Source: Candidatus Saccharimonadota bacterium (GTDB taxonomy: Bacteria; Patescibacteriota; Saccharimonadia; Saccharimonadales; Saccharimonadaceae). From it: a stretch of DNA of 64,000 nt. The translations under genes and the position numbers were made by a program. Below are positions 46,209 to 54,959 of the stretch, one piece after another; position 1 is the stretch's first letter, and the number at the start of each line of letters is the position of its first letter. The notes below the pieces were generated by a model that was given only the letters and a program-made list of their open reading frames with translations, was not told where the DNA came from and did no database searches. The stretch spans positions 1 to 64,000 of the forward strand of contig JAFUAT010000013.1 in the NCBI GenBank assembly GCA_017460625.1, written 5' to 3'.

Positions 46209-47725
46209 ACTCTTTAAGGAAAAAGATACCTAACTATAAGATTTTAGCATGTTTGATTTTTGTATTCACGTACGTGCTGTCTATGATGAAAATTAATTCT
46301 ATTGGTGACTTGGACGATATTGGTTCTGGTGAAATATTTCTGTATTCATGGCTGGGGATAGTGGTTTTCTTGTTCTATATTTTCTGGTGGAAAAAACTGA
46401 CTGGTAAATTCTTGACACCATTTACCATCTTCCTGCTTTTTATTACACTATTTAATTTTGGCCAGTGTATTTTATGGGCATTTGGCATTCATTCGGATTC
46501 CGAAATTGGTAAAAGGTTGATATTTAGTTCAGTCTCTGCTGATAATGCACTGATATTGAAAGCGCAGATTTTATATGTAGTTTCTTATGTAGCAATTAAC
46601 ACTGGTGCAATATTGTTATATAAGAAGAAAAAAGTAGAAGACATGACAAATATTTTTAAGGATGATGTACTTAATGATTTTAAGTATAAGGCACTTTTTG
46701 CTACTTCTGCTATCGTTTCATTATATTCTATTCCAATAACTATATTCGTCGCAATTCAAAAATATAGATATACTCAGATTTTTAGCTATCATGATATATA
46801 TTATGGTTCGATAAATGAGTATTTCAGTAATCCCATTTTTACTATTGGATGCGGTTTATTCTTCATGTCTTTAGTTGGGCTATTGATTGGTTCTAAATAT
46901 AAAAAGAACGTTAGATATTTTGTTTATTCTGTGTTTTTCGTGTATGCTACAATAACGCTTTTGGGCGGAGATAGAGGCGAATGGATTGTTCCATTTATGT
47001 TCTTGTTTTGGATGCACATAACATTCTATAAGCCAATGAAAAGAAGAAATGCAATGATGTTTTTAGTTGTTTCATTTTTATCGCTGTATATAATGAATGC
47101 GATTGTCTCATTAAGGAATGTGGGCATATCTTATGATGGTTTTGTTGATTCTCTTACGTCTAATGATGGTGTTATTGTGCCGTTATTAACTGAGTTTGGG
47201 CAGACAATGGGGATTAGTATTATATTATTAAGCAAGGGTACGGTGCCGCTATACGGTAATACATATTTGATGTCTATTCCCACTATGTTTGGTACTGGAT
47301 TTGCGAATAGATTGTTTGGTATGAATTACGTGCAATTGCACACTTGGTTTCCATTGGAATATCTGGGCATAAATTATGGTACGGATTTTTCAGTAATAGG
47401 AGAGGCTGTGTTAAATTATGGGGTATTGTTGGCTCCGCTAGTATTGCTTGTTGGAGGAATGATTTTCGGAAAGATTTTTAATTATCCGTTTGAAAAAAAT
47501 AAGAGTCCGTTTTTGCTCTGTTTCTCGATAGGGGCCATGATTTCTATTGTGGGAATTGCTAGATCTACGTTTTGGATCTCACTTAATAAGATAGTTTGGC
47601 CATTGCTTGTTTTTGGAGTTATATATTTTGTTATGAAGAGGGTGTATAAAAGAATGGACAATCATCAGAATATTGATGTGAAAGAAACTATAGAGATAAA
47701 AGAAAGGAAAATAAATTATGAATAG
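46205..47725 (+). CDS. Wzy-like oligosaccharide repeat-unit polymerase
   Basis: 506 residues, about 11-12 membrane helices. A long central extracytoplasmic segment around SLRNVGISYDGF to NYVQLHTWFPLEYLG matches the periplasmic loop where Wzy polymerases carry catalytic arginines. Wzy joins flipped repeat units into long chains on the outer face. Sequence similarity among Wzy proteins is low, so the call rests on topology and on the neighbours: glycosyltransferases upstream and a flippase two genes downstream. The ATG overlaps the previous TGA. Confidence 0.75.
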   Translation: MNSLRKKIPNYKILACLIFVFTYVLSMMKINSIGDLDDIGSGEIFLYSWLGIVVFLFYIFWWKKLTGKFLTPFTIFLLFITLFNFGQCILWAFGIHSDSEIGKRLIFSSVSADNALILKAQILYVVSYVAINTGAILLYKKKKVEDMTNIFKDDVLNDFKYKALFATSAIVSLYSIPITIFVAIQKYRYTQIFSYHDIYYGSINEYFSNPIFTIGCGLFFMSLVGLLIGSKYKKNVRYFVYSVFFVYATITLLGGDRGEWIVPFMFLFWMHITFYKPMKRRNAMMFLVVSFLSLYIMNAIVSLRNVGISYDGFVDSLTSNDGVIVPLLTEFGQTMGISIILLSKGTVPLYGNTYLMSIPTMFGTGFANRLFGMNYVQLHTWFPLEYLGINYGTDFSVIGEAVLNYGVLLAPLVLLVGGMIFGKIFNYPFEKNKSPFLLCFSIGAMISIVGIARSTFWISLNKIVWPLLVFGVIYFVMKRVYKRMDNHQNIDVKETIEIKERKINYE

Positions 47726-48623
47726 GTTTTTGAAACTGTGTAAGAATCCTATGTATCTGTTTTTGAAAATTGATGATAAAACTTTACATTTATTGAGCGA
47801 TGAGGCTTACCTAAAAATAAAGTATAGATATCTTTTTGGAGAAAATATAGATTTGGCTTTGCCGAAGACTTTTAATCAAAAATTACAGTGGCTGAAATTG
47901 CATGACAGAAAAGATATCTATACTGTAATGGTGGATAAATATGAAGCAAAAAAATATGTGTCAGAAGTAATAGGAGAAAGATACGTTATTCCTACATTAG
48001 GCGTTTACAATAGGTTTGATGAAATTAGTTTTGATGAACTACCAGAACAATTTGTAATAAAATGCACTCATGATTCTGGCGGTCTTGTAATTGTAAGGAA
48101 TAAGTCGAAAGTAGATATAAACGAAATTCGAAAAAAAATAAACAAATCACTTCGAAGAAATTACTATTTTGTTTCCAGAGAGTGGCCATATAAGAATGTG
48201 AAACCACGGATAATAGTGGAAAAATATATGAGAGATAGTTGTCATGATGAGCTAAGAGACTATAAATTTTTTTGCTTTAATGGTGAACCGGAGGTTGTAT
48301 TGGTGTGCTCGGACAGATTTTGTGGAACTGGATTAAAAGAAACTTGGTATGACAATAAATGGAATAGGTTGCCATTCACTGAGGGGGGGCATGAAGTTGA
48401 TGATTCGTTGACAAAACCAGACAATTTTGACTTGATGTTAAAATTGGCGAGAGTCTTATCTAAGAATATACCTTTTGTTCGTGTAGATTTTTATTCTATT
48501 GATGGTGATGTATTTTTTGGAGAGATTACGTTTTATCCAGCTTCTGGTTACGAAAGATTTAATCCGGTAGAATGGGATAAAAAGCTTGGCGATATGATAA
48601 ATTTGGATTTAGCGAAGAAATGA
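47718..48623 (+). CDS. TupA-like ATP-grasp protein
   Basis: 301 residues. The TupA-like ATP-grasp family is recognisable from PKTFNQKLQWLKLHDR near 49-64, VDKYEAKKYV, FVIKCTHDSGG (nucleotide-binding strand), and the metal-binding RVDFYS...FGEITFYPASG near the C terminus. Members are found in teichuronopeptide and capsule loci and probably attach an amino acid or similar group to a polysaccharide using ATP. It overlaps both neighbours by a few bases, indicating one operon. Exact modification unknown. Confidence 0.88.
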   Translation: MNRFLKLCKNPMYLFLKIDDKTLHLLSDEAYLKIKYRYLFGENIDLALPKTFNQKLQWLKLHDRKDIYTVMVDKYEAKKYVSEVIGERYVIPTLGVYNRFDEISFDELPEQFVIKCTHDSGGLVIVRNKSKVDINEIRKKINKSLRRNYYFVSREWPYKNVKPRIIVEKYMRDSCHDELRDYKFFCFNGEPEVVLVCSDRFCGTGLKETWYDNKWNRLPFTEGGHEVDDSLTKPDNFDLMLKLARVLSKNIPFVRVDFYSIDGDVFFGEITFYPASGYERFNPVEWDKKLGDMINLDLAKK

Positions 48624-50128
48624 GATCAAAAAAAGCGATATATAATGTTCTAACTAACTTATTGCTACAAATAGTGACGGTAGCGTATGGTCTTATTGTT
48701 CCGAAGATAATCATTGACTGTTTTGGTTCGGACGTAAATGGGCTGGTGGTTTCAATAACACAGTTTTTATCATATATTTCTTTGTTAGAATCTGGATTTG
48801 GGCCCGTAATCAAGGCTACTCTGTATAAGCCTATTGCCATGAGAGATAAAAAAACTATAGCGAGTATTTTAAAGACATCTGAGAAGTTTTTCCGTAAAAT
48901 AGCCTTGATTTTTGTGATTTACATTTTAATGCTTTGTCTAATATTTCCATTGATTGCGAAGAGTGATTTTGATGCAGTATTTACTATCTCGCTAGTTATT
49001 ATAATAGGTTTTAGCACGTTCGCGGAATATTTCTTTGGGATGACATATAGATTATTTTTGCAAGCAAAACAAAAAATATATGTAATCTCTATTATCCAAA
49101 TAATTACTTATATATTGGCTATCGTATTTGTAGTAGTTCTTGCTCGATTAGGAGCAAATGTTATTGTGATTAAGCTAGCGACTACCTTTGCATTTTTGTT
49201 AAGACCTATTGTGCAGAATTTGTATGTAAAGAGAAAATATAGTATTGATTTAAAATACACCTCATTAAGTTATCACATAAAACAGAAATGGGATGGGCTA
49301 GCTCAGCACATAGCATCGGTAATCCATAACAATACCGATATCGTAGTGTTGACTATTTTTACTACTTTGTCTGAGGTTTCTGTGTATTCCGTATACTTAC
49401 TTGTACTTGCTGCCGTAAAAAAAATCATTCAATCTTTTAGTACGGGGATCGACTCTTCGTTTGGCGATATGTTGGCAAAAAATGAAACTGAGAACTTGAG
49501 GAAAAAATTCTCGGCTTACGAGTTATTGTATATGATGATAGCTACTATACTATTTGCTTGTACTTTGATTTTGATTACGCCTTTTGTGCAAATTTACACT
49601 AGCGGAGTATCTGATGCTGATTATGTAAGGCCACTATTTGGTTGTCTAATAACTTTGAGCGAATTTGTTTGGGCGGTTAGATTGCCATATAGCACTTTGA
49701 CCTTGGCTGCCGGCCATTTCAGGGAGACTAGGAAGGGGGCTTGGGTGGAAGCAGCTGTGAATATAATGCTGTCTATAATTTTGGTGATTAATTTTGGGAT
49801 TGTTGGAGTTGCTATTGGTACGCTTGTAGCAATGATTATACGCACGGTGGAATTTGTTTATCATGCAAATAAGCATATTTTGAAACGGGATATTAGACAT
49901 AGCGTAGGAAAGATTGTTGTGTCTATTTGTATAGCTTTGGTGGCGGTGGCGGTTTATTATCTTGTACCGATGAATATTTCTGGTGGATATATTGATTGGG
50001 GTGTAGGTGCGTTAACCGTGCTTTCAGGCATTTCTGCTGTGACGATTTTGTTGTATGGCGTTATATATAGAAAGCAGATGAAGGGAGTAATCGAATGGGT
50101 GGGGAAGAGAGTAAAGAAGAGAAGATAA
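48620..50128 (+). CDS. Wzx-like repeat-unit flippase (MATE/MOP superfamily)
   Basis: 502 residues with about 12-14 membrane helices. It opens with a basic stretch followed by NVLTNLLLQIVTVAYGLIVPKIII, the start typical of Wzx flippases and relatives. Long basic loops follow (KQKIYVISIIQ, KRKYSIDLKY). It would move undecaprenyl-linked repeat units to the outer face for polymerisation by the Wzy-like protein. Its ATG overlaps the previous TGA. It is the last plus-strand gene before the minus-strand defence-like cassette. Confidence 0.88.
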   Translation: MRSKKAIYNVLTNLLLQIVTVAYGLIVPKIIIDCFGSDVNGLVVSITQFLSYISLLESGFGPVIKATLYKPIAMRDKKTIASILKTSEKFFRKIALIFVIYILMLCLIFPLIAKSDFDAVFTISLVIIIGFSTFAEYFFGMTYRLFLQAKQKIYVISIIQIITYILAIVFVVVLARLGANVIVIKLATTFAFLLRPIVQNLYVKRKYSIDLKYTSLSYHIKQKWDGLAQHIASVIHNNTDIVVLTIFTTLSEVSVYSVYLLVLAAVKKIIQSFSTGIDSSFGDMLAKNETENLRKKFSAYELLYMMIATILFACTLILITPFVQIYTSGVSDADYVRPLFGCLITLSEFVWAVRLPYSTLTLAAGHFRETRKGAWVEAAVNIMLSIILVINFGIVGVAIGTLVAMIIRTVEFVYHANKHILKRDIRHSVGKIVVSICIALVAVAVYYLVPMNISGGYIDWGVGALTVLSGISAVTILLYGVIYRKQMKGVIEWVGKRVKKRR

Positions 50129-50155
50129 ATGTAGTAAGAGGGGGCAAGAAATTAT

Positions 50156-51196
50156 TTATATAATTTTTACTATAGTGGAATATGCATTTTTGTTAGTTCG
50201 AGTTATCGCTGCATAAAGACTTTTTTTGGACATACTATTTCCAATGATAACGATGTCTTGGTTGATGGTGCTGCCTTTAGCTGTTTTGATTGTATTTATG
50301 GGGCCTTTCCATTGGTCAATGATTGCCGTGATAGTTTTGCCTTGTTTGGCATGGAAAAGCAGATATCGCAGTCCATCATTATATTCTAAAACTCTAGAAG
50401 ATGGTATCTTATGGTATTGTCCAGACAAATCTCTCCGTCCATATATTTCGATGCCGAGTTCGTCCCTTATCCATTTACATATTGGTTCTGGACATCTTTT
50501 ACTGGTGGTTTCTACCCTAGTGGCTGTTTTGTTCTTGAACCATTGTCCGGAATTGTTTATAATGTTCTGGTTATCGTCTCCTAATATAACTATTGGTATA
50601 TCCGATTTTTCCAATAGCTCAATGAATATTTCTTTGTATCCGTTAAGATCTTGTGCTTCATCTATAATAATATAGTCAAAACGTAGCTTGAGCAACTGCA
50701 ATAGTTGGTCGGGAAAAGCGTTGACTATGAAAGTAGATAGCTCACTTCTCAATGAGTCTGTTAGCCGTAGTGAATTTTCATTGAATATACATTTAACAAA
50801 ATTTAAATTAGATTTTTTAGATTTGTCGTTCAATATCGTGCAATGTTCATCATACAATGAAAACGCAGTTGGGGTTTGTCTATTGTATATTTGCCCGGTC
50901 TTCGGGAGTATGTGTAACTGTGTTATTCCTATTAAAAATTTTGGAAGATTTCCTGAGTTTATATATTCTATATTTTTTATTCCTTTTGTTATGGGTATTT
51001 GTCGAATAAATTTTGGTATGATGTAACTGGAGAATAATGAGTCGATAGTTTTCGACAAAAAGCCTTTATCGCTGATTTCATTCACTACACTGTTGGTGAA
51101 AGCTAGGTACAGACCGTTTTTATGTGTAGATAAAAACTTTAATGAGTAAGTTGTTTTGCCGGCTCCCGCTACACATTTAACTATTTCCGATGGCAT
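50156..51196 (-). CDS. Compact UvrD-like superfamily 1 helicase (GajB-like)
   Basis: 346 residues. Walker A VAGAGKTT (9-16), Walker B DYIIIDEAQD (174-183), motif III VILGDDNQNI (about 203-212), and a C-terminal motif VI-like YAAITRTNKNA. It lacks the large 1B/2B insertions of UvrD/Rep, and is smaller than typical GajB helicases of Gabija anti-phage systems. Its ATG lies 20 bases inside the end of the OLD-family gene, so the products are coupled. The OLD plus UvrD pairing is the Gabija/class 2 OLD arrangement; a defence role is inferred from that context. Confidence 0.82.
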   Translation of the reverse strand: MPSEIVKCVAGAGKTTYSLKFLSTHKNGLYLAFTNSVVNEISDKGFLSKTIDSLFSSYIIPKFIRQIPITKGIKNIEYINSGNLPKFLIGITQLHILPKTGQIYNRQTPTAFSLYDEHCTILNDKSKKSNLNFVKCIFNENSLRLTDSLRSELSTFIVNAFPDQLLQLLKLRFDYIIIDEAQDLNGYKEIFIELLEKSDIPIVILGDDNQNIINNSGQWFKNKTATRVETTSKRCPEPICKWIRDELGIEIYGRRDLSGQYHKIPSSRVLEYNDGLRYLLFHAKQGKTITAIIDQWKGPINTIKTAKGSTINQDIVIIGNSMSKKSLYAAITRTNKNAYSTIVKII

Positions 51197-52621
51197 TTTT
51201 TAGGTCCTTCATCACGTGCCAATTCGATAGGTCAACTTTTTTATCGATTAGCTCCCATGCAATTAACATCTTTGCATGGCTGTTTTTTGCTATTTTGTAT
51301 TCAGTGCCTGGGAGATCTTTTAAAAATTGGCTACCCGTTTCTAGCAGGCCATTCTTTGCTAAATCAGACTCTAGAGTATTTTCTGTATTTAAGAGTGTAA
51401 TTTCGTTTTCTGCGCATAGTTTCTGCAGCTTTTCGTATCTACTGGATGGTCCGTTTGATGCTTTTCTGTCATCATCGCTTATGACTATAATTCTTTTGTC
51501 TCCTAGGGTTATCGCTAATTTAATATAAGGCTCAAACATTACGTTAGCAACATTCACGATTGTCCAATTCTGATTATCCCGTTCATTTAGAAAATTTGTT
51601 AGTAGTAGCTCCTCTGTGTATCCTTCTACTAAAATAATATTATCGGCGAAAAATATTTCACATCTACCTGGATGCAGAAAAGTTTGTAACCTATTTTTGA
51701 TGTTATCATCTAAATTCCGTAATTGCTGGTTCGGCACATCTATTAGTTCTGTGAAATCACATTCGTTTATGACAACGGAGGAATGGCTGGTGACAATAAT
51801 TTGGGCATCTTTTGTTTTTCTGAGGTCTCTTAGAAGTACTCTTAAAAGAGCTGGATGAATGTGGTTTTCGATTTCATCTATTAGTATAATGCTATATTTT
51901 TCGTTGAAATTTGCGAGTAGTATATTGGCAATGCTTTTATAACCAGAGCCGATTTTTCTACCATGCTCTTTGTCATTTTCGACTACAAATATTTTTTCGT
52001 CTAGTAGTCTTGGGTCGCCGATATTGATATCTAAGTCTTGATTGAATTTTTTGCATAATTCTTTAAACTGATTGATCCTTGGTTCTAACTGTTCTTTTAC
52101 CTGATTTTTTGATTGCTCTTTTATCTGCTTGTAGCTGTCTTCGGATTCTATGAAATTTGACACACTAGTTGTGAGACAATCGTCGTAGACGTTTTCTGTC
52201 CTAGTCAACGGTATAGCATATATCTTTGGGATTTTTTCATCGCTAGTTACAATATCATAAGAGACTTGCTCTCCATGGAGTAGTCTTAACTGTTTTTTAT
52301 ACCTGCCAGTTTGAGTTTTTGAAATATTCACTGAGAAACCACATCTGAGTTCGCCGTTTTCTTCTTGATAGCATAGGCTAGGAATTGCTTGTGATTTCAA
52401 CGAGACCCTTATGACGATGGTTTTGCTATCATCGCTATCTTTGAAGTCACTTTTTTCTATTCTGAAGTAATCCTCTGATAATAATGAAAAAGCCAGCCGT
52501 ATGCCATCAAGCAGGTTGGTCTTTCCTGAACTTTTTTACCGACTATTATTGATAATTTGTCATTTAGACAATATCGACCGTTTAAATTTCTGAAATTTTC
52601 AAACTCTACATACTCTATCAT
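51177..52621 (-). pseudogene. OLD-family ATPase/TOPRIM nuclease (GajA-like), frameshifted in its P-loop
   Basis: The gene starts at ATG 52621 (MIEYVEFENFRNLNG, typical of OLD/RecF-like ATPases) and runs 30 codons to the six-T run at 52532-52537. The frame then shifts by one. Restoring one base would read GKKSSGKT, a perfect Walker A. After the shift come 450 codons with a GSGYKSI signature, Walker B IILIDEIENHIHP, H-loop IIVTSHSSV, then a TOPRIM domain (IILVEGYTEE; IIVISDDDR). The intact protein would be ~481 residues, shorter than usual GajA. The defect may be a sequencing error, phase variation or slippage, so calling it dead is not certain. Coupled to the UvrD-like gene. Confidence 0.85.
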
Positions 52622-52649
52622 CTTATTATAATTGCCATATTTATGAAAT

Positions 52650-52943
52650 TTATTCTTCCATCCCCTCTTGGGTGTATTCTGAGACGATTTTTATTACCTG
52701 CTGGATGGTGGGGGAACAATTTTTGAATTTAACTTTTTCAAAAAATACATCATTAAATTCTCTCATCGGTGATACGATTAGAGCATGAATGAAAGATTGA
52801 GTCGCGCCGGTCATCTTTTTGAAGTCTAAAATGACTTCTTTGCCATCGACTAATGCTGGCATAATTTGTTTAATCCTGATTTTCCGAGCGATGTCTTTGT
52901 TCTCGCCAAAGTTGCCAGCTTCTTTAGACAATACTATGTTCAT
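52650..52943 (-). CDS. STAS-like (DUF4325-type) small protein
   Basis: 97 residues with alternating strands and helices; VILDFKKMTGATQSFIHALI near 38-57 is the conserved STAS-like core, where a Ser/Thr pair follows the strand. DUF4325 proteins of this kind are commonly encoded right after a GHKL ATPase, as here (4-base ATGA overlap). By analogy with the anti-sigma factor kinases and their STAS antagonists, the pair could be a phosphorylation-based switch; this is inference. It is third from the end of the minus-strand operon and precedes the OLD-family gene by 28 bases. Confidence 0.78.
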   Translation of the reverse strand: MNIVLSKEAGNFGENKDIARKIRIKQIMPALVDGKEVILDFKKMTGATQSFIHALIVSPMREFNDVFFEKVKFKNCSPTIQQVIKIVSEYTQEGMEE

Positions 52944-53905
52944 ATAAATTTAATCTCCTTATATTTAGTTTTTTTGCGCTCTCGAATAGCCTTACTGTAA
53001 GCTATTTTGATTCGTTCAAGAATTTCGCTAAAACGTTCGGTGTCTGTAAGCGTCAAATCTAGGCCGATTAATGTGCCGCCGAAACTTGGCAAATCGTCGT
53101 AGGTTGAACATTTATCTGCAAATGGGTTTTCATTTAATCTTGGTCCGTGTTTGACTCGTTTGTCGAATTTGTGCATTTTGTAAGCGGCATTGCCACTATA
53201 AACGAAGAAATAATTGCGGGTTGTTTTGACGATAGACTTTACAATGTAGAGGCCTGCTCCGGCGTTGTCGCCAGTGCCACCGTGATATGCGGTGCCAGAT
53301 ACACCAGGCATTAGTGCTAGACGTATTGCGTCGAGATCGTCGATTGGGTTGTGGTATTTTTCGAGGCTAGCGCGCAAGCCGATTCCGGTGTCGCAAATTC
53401 CGATGCTTAATTTGTCTTTTGAGGCTGTGTATTGGACGGCGACGAAAGCGCCATTTTTGGCGTTAGAGTGTTCAATTACGTTTCTAATGAGCTCTCCTAG
53501 AACGTATTTTATGGTTTCGGATTTTTCTGGTGATAAATGAAGAATTGGGTGTAAGTCGGCAATGAATTTAGATTGTTCTGCATCGGTTTTTAATTGCGTA
53601 ATTGGAATAAGGCGTCCAGATTCTTCGTGTTTGTCGTATTTTACTGGGCAGCTGTTTGAGGCGTATTTATAAAGTCCCATTCGGTCTAAATAAATGATGG
53701 CTTGCTCGTCGTCAATATTAATTGTAGTATTTTCTTTGCCAACTTCTTCGGCGATTGCTGCTGTGAAAGCTAGACAAGCTGGATGAACGTATGCCCAATT
53801 ATTTTTTGAACTAATTTCTAGTTTGCCGCTATTGGATAATTTATTTAGACTTAAAAAATAATTGATACTTTTTAGCTGATCTAGGTTTGAAAATAAGATT
53901 TTCAT
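52940..53905 (-). CDS. GHKL-type ATPase (histidine-kinase-like ATP-binding protein)
   Basis: 321 residues. The N-terminal ~120 residues are unassigned. The ATP-binding fold has an N-box GELIRNVIEHS (Glu 138, Asn 142), a G1 box DTGIGL (172-177) and a glycine-rich lid GGTGDNAGAGLYI (209-221). No His-phosphotransfer or receiver domain is present, so it is not a classical sensor kinase. TATAAT ends exactly 6 bases before ATG 53905 and TTGACA lies 17 bases further, all under a palindromic site. First gene of the operon with the STAS-like, OLD-family and UvrD-like genes. Its target is unknown. Confidence 0.85.
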   Translation of the reverse strand: MKILFSNLDQLKSINYFLSLNKLSNSGKLEISSKNNWAYVHPACLAFTAAIAEEVGKENTTINIDDEQAIIYLDRMGLYKYASNSCPVKYDKHEESGRLIPITQLKTDAEQSKFIADLHPILHLSPEKSETIKYVLGELIRNVIEHSNAKNGAFVAVQYTASKDKLSIGICDTGIGLRASLEKYHNPIDDLDAIRLALMPGVSGTAYHGGTGDNAGAGLYIVKSIVKTTRNYFFVYSGNAAYKMHKFDKRVKHGPRLNENPFADKCSTYDDLPSFGGTLIGLDLTLTDTERFSEILERIKIAYSKAIRERKKTKYKEIKFI

Positions 53906-53911
53906 AAGTAT

Positions 53912-53940
53912 ATTATAACGGTTAAACGTATTTTTGTCAA
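53912..53940 (-). promoter_or_regulatory. Consensus promoter of the minus-strand defence-like operon
   Basis: Read on the minus strand: TTGACA (53940-53935), exactly 17 bases, TATAAT (53917-53912), then 6 bases to ATG 53905. Both hexamers are perfect consensus, so activity should be strong unless repressed. The first palindromic site covers everything from the -35 to the edge of the -10. Confidence 0.88.
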
Positions 53941-54013
53941 TATACGTTTAACCGTACAATATAAGGTAGTTATTTGCGGTTAGACGTGTTTTTGGAAATA
54001 TACGGTTAACCGT
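53918..54013. repeat. Two tandem 38-bp palindromic sites (operator-like)
   Basis: Site 1 (53918-53955) has arms ACGGTTAAACGTAT and ATACGTTTAACCGT, perfect inverted copies with a 10-base spacer. Site 2 (53976-54013) has the same 14-10-14 layout, GCGGTTAGACGTGT and ATACGGTTAACCGT, with mismatches; its right arm contains the self-palindrome ACGGTTAACCGT. The sites agree at 32 of 38 positions and are 58 bp apart centre to centre. Site 1 overlaps the promoter spacer and -35 of the GHKL-ATPase gene, so repression is the simplest reading. No obvious DNA-binding gene lies next to it. Confidence 0.85.
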
Positions 54014-54056
54014 AGATAGAACTAAAAGGGAGGAAGTGGTATAATATATATAATAG

Positions 54057-54959
54057 ATGAAACGAATTTTGATTACTGGAAAAAATAGTTACGTAGGGAT
54101 GTCGGTGAAGGATTATCTTTTGAAATGGTCGGAGGAGTATTCGGTGGAAGAGATCAGCGTCCGTGGTGAGGAATGGAAGGTGCTCGATTTTTCTAAATAC
54201 GACGTAATTTTTCATGTGGCGGGGATTGCGCATGTGGATACGAAAAAAGCTGATGAGAAAACCAAGAAACTTTACTATGCCGTGAATACCGACCTGGCTG
54301 TGGAAGTGGCGGAGAAAGCCAAGAAAGACGGTGTGAAACAATTTATTTATATGAGTTCGGCGATTGTATATGGTGATAGCTCGCCGATTGGGAAGACTAA
54401 AATTATTACTAAAAATACCAAGCCTCAGCCTAAGAATTTTTATGGTGACAGTAAATTGCAGGCGGAAAAACGGCTAGGCGAGCTGGAAGATGCTAAGTTT
54501 AAAGTGGCTTTGCTCCGGCCGCCGATGATTTATGGGGCGGGGTGCAAGGGAAATTATCAAACGCTTCGGAAAATTGCTTTGAAATTGCCGATTTTTCCAA
54601 AAGTGAAGAATGAGAGGTCTATGATCTATATTGAAAACTTTGCGGAGTTTGTGAAGAGGGCTGTGGATGGTAAATATAGTGGAGTATATTGCCCTTCTAA
54701 TAAAGAAACGGTGGCGACTTATGAAATTGTGGGGGAGATAGCTAAGTGCCATGGCCGGAAAATTTTAATTGTGCCAGGATTTGGCTGGCCGCTCAAAATC
54801 ATGAGCCATTTTACACCGATTGTGAATAAAGCGTTTGGTAGTATGGTGTATAGTAAAGAACTTTCGTCAGATTTTGGCTACTGTATTTATAGTGTGGGGG
54901 AGAGCGTAAGGGAGATTGAGGAGAAAGCGATTCAAAACAATGAAGAACGAAACACGTAG
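54057..54959 (+). CDS. NAD-dependent sugar epimerase/dehydratase (extended SDR)
   Basis: 300 residues. N-terminal ILITGKNSYVGMSV is a variant of the GxxGxxG nucleotide motif; FIYMSSAIVYGD and YGDSKLQAEK supply the Ser and Tyr-x3-Lys catalytic residues; LLRPPMIYGAG follows. Related to UDP-sugar 4-epimerases and reductases of surface polysaccharide loci. TATAAT (54040-54045) lies 11 bases before the ATG. It resumes the polysaccharide locus after the minus-strand cassette. Confidence 0.87.
   Translation: MKRILITGKNSYVGMSVKDYLLKWSEEYSVEEISVRGEEWKVLDFSKYDVIFHVAGIAHVDTKKADEKTKKLYYAVNTDLAVEVAEKAKKDGVKQFIYMSSAIVYGDSSPIGKTKIITKNTKPQPKNFYGDSKLQAEKRLGELEDAKFKVALLRPPMIYGAGCKGNYQTLRKIALKLPIFPKVKNERSMIYIENFAEFVKRAVDGKYSGVYCPSNKETVATYEIVGEIAKCHGRKILIVPGFGWPLKIMSHFTPIVNKAFGSMVYSKELSSDFGYCIYSVGESVREIEEKAIQNNEERNT

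Noticed and set aside
50688-51858. Plus-strand frames opposite the OLD/UvrD-like genes
   Set aside because: The minus-strand proteins have clear ATPase, helicase and TOPRIM motifs; the plus-strand frames are hydrophobic shadows.
53906-54056. CRISPR-like repeat from the two palindromic copies
   Set aside because: Only two copies, strongly palindromic, placed on a promoter, and no cas genes nearby; an operator explains them better.
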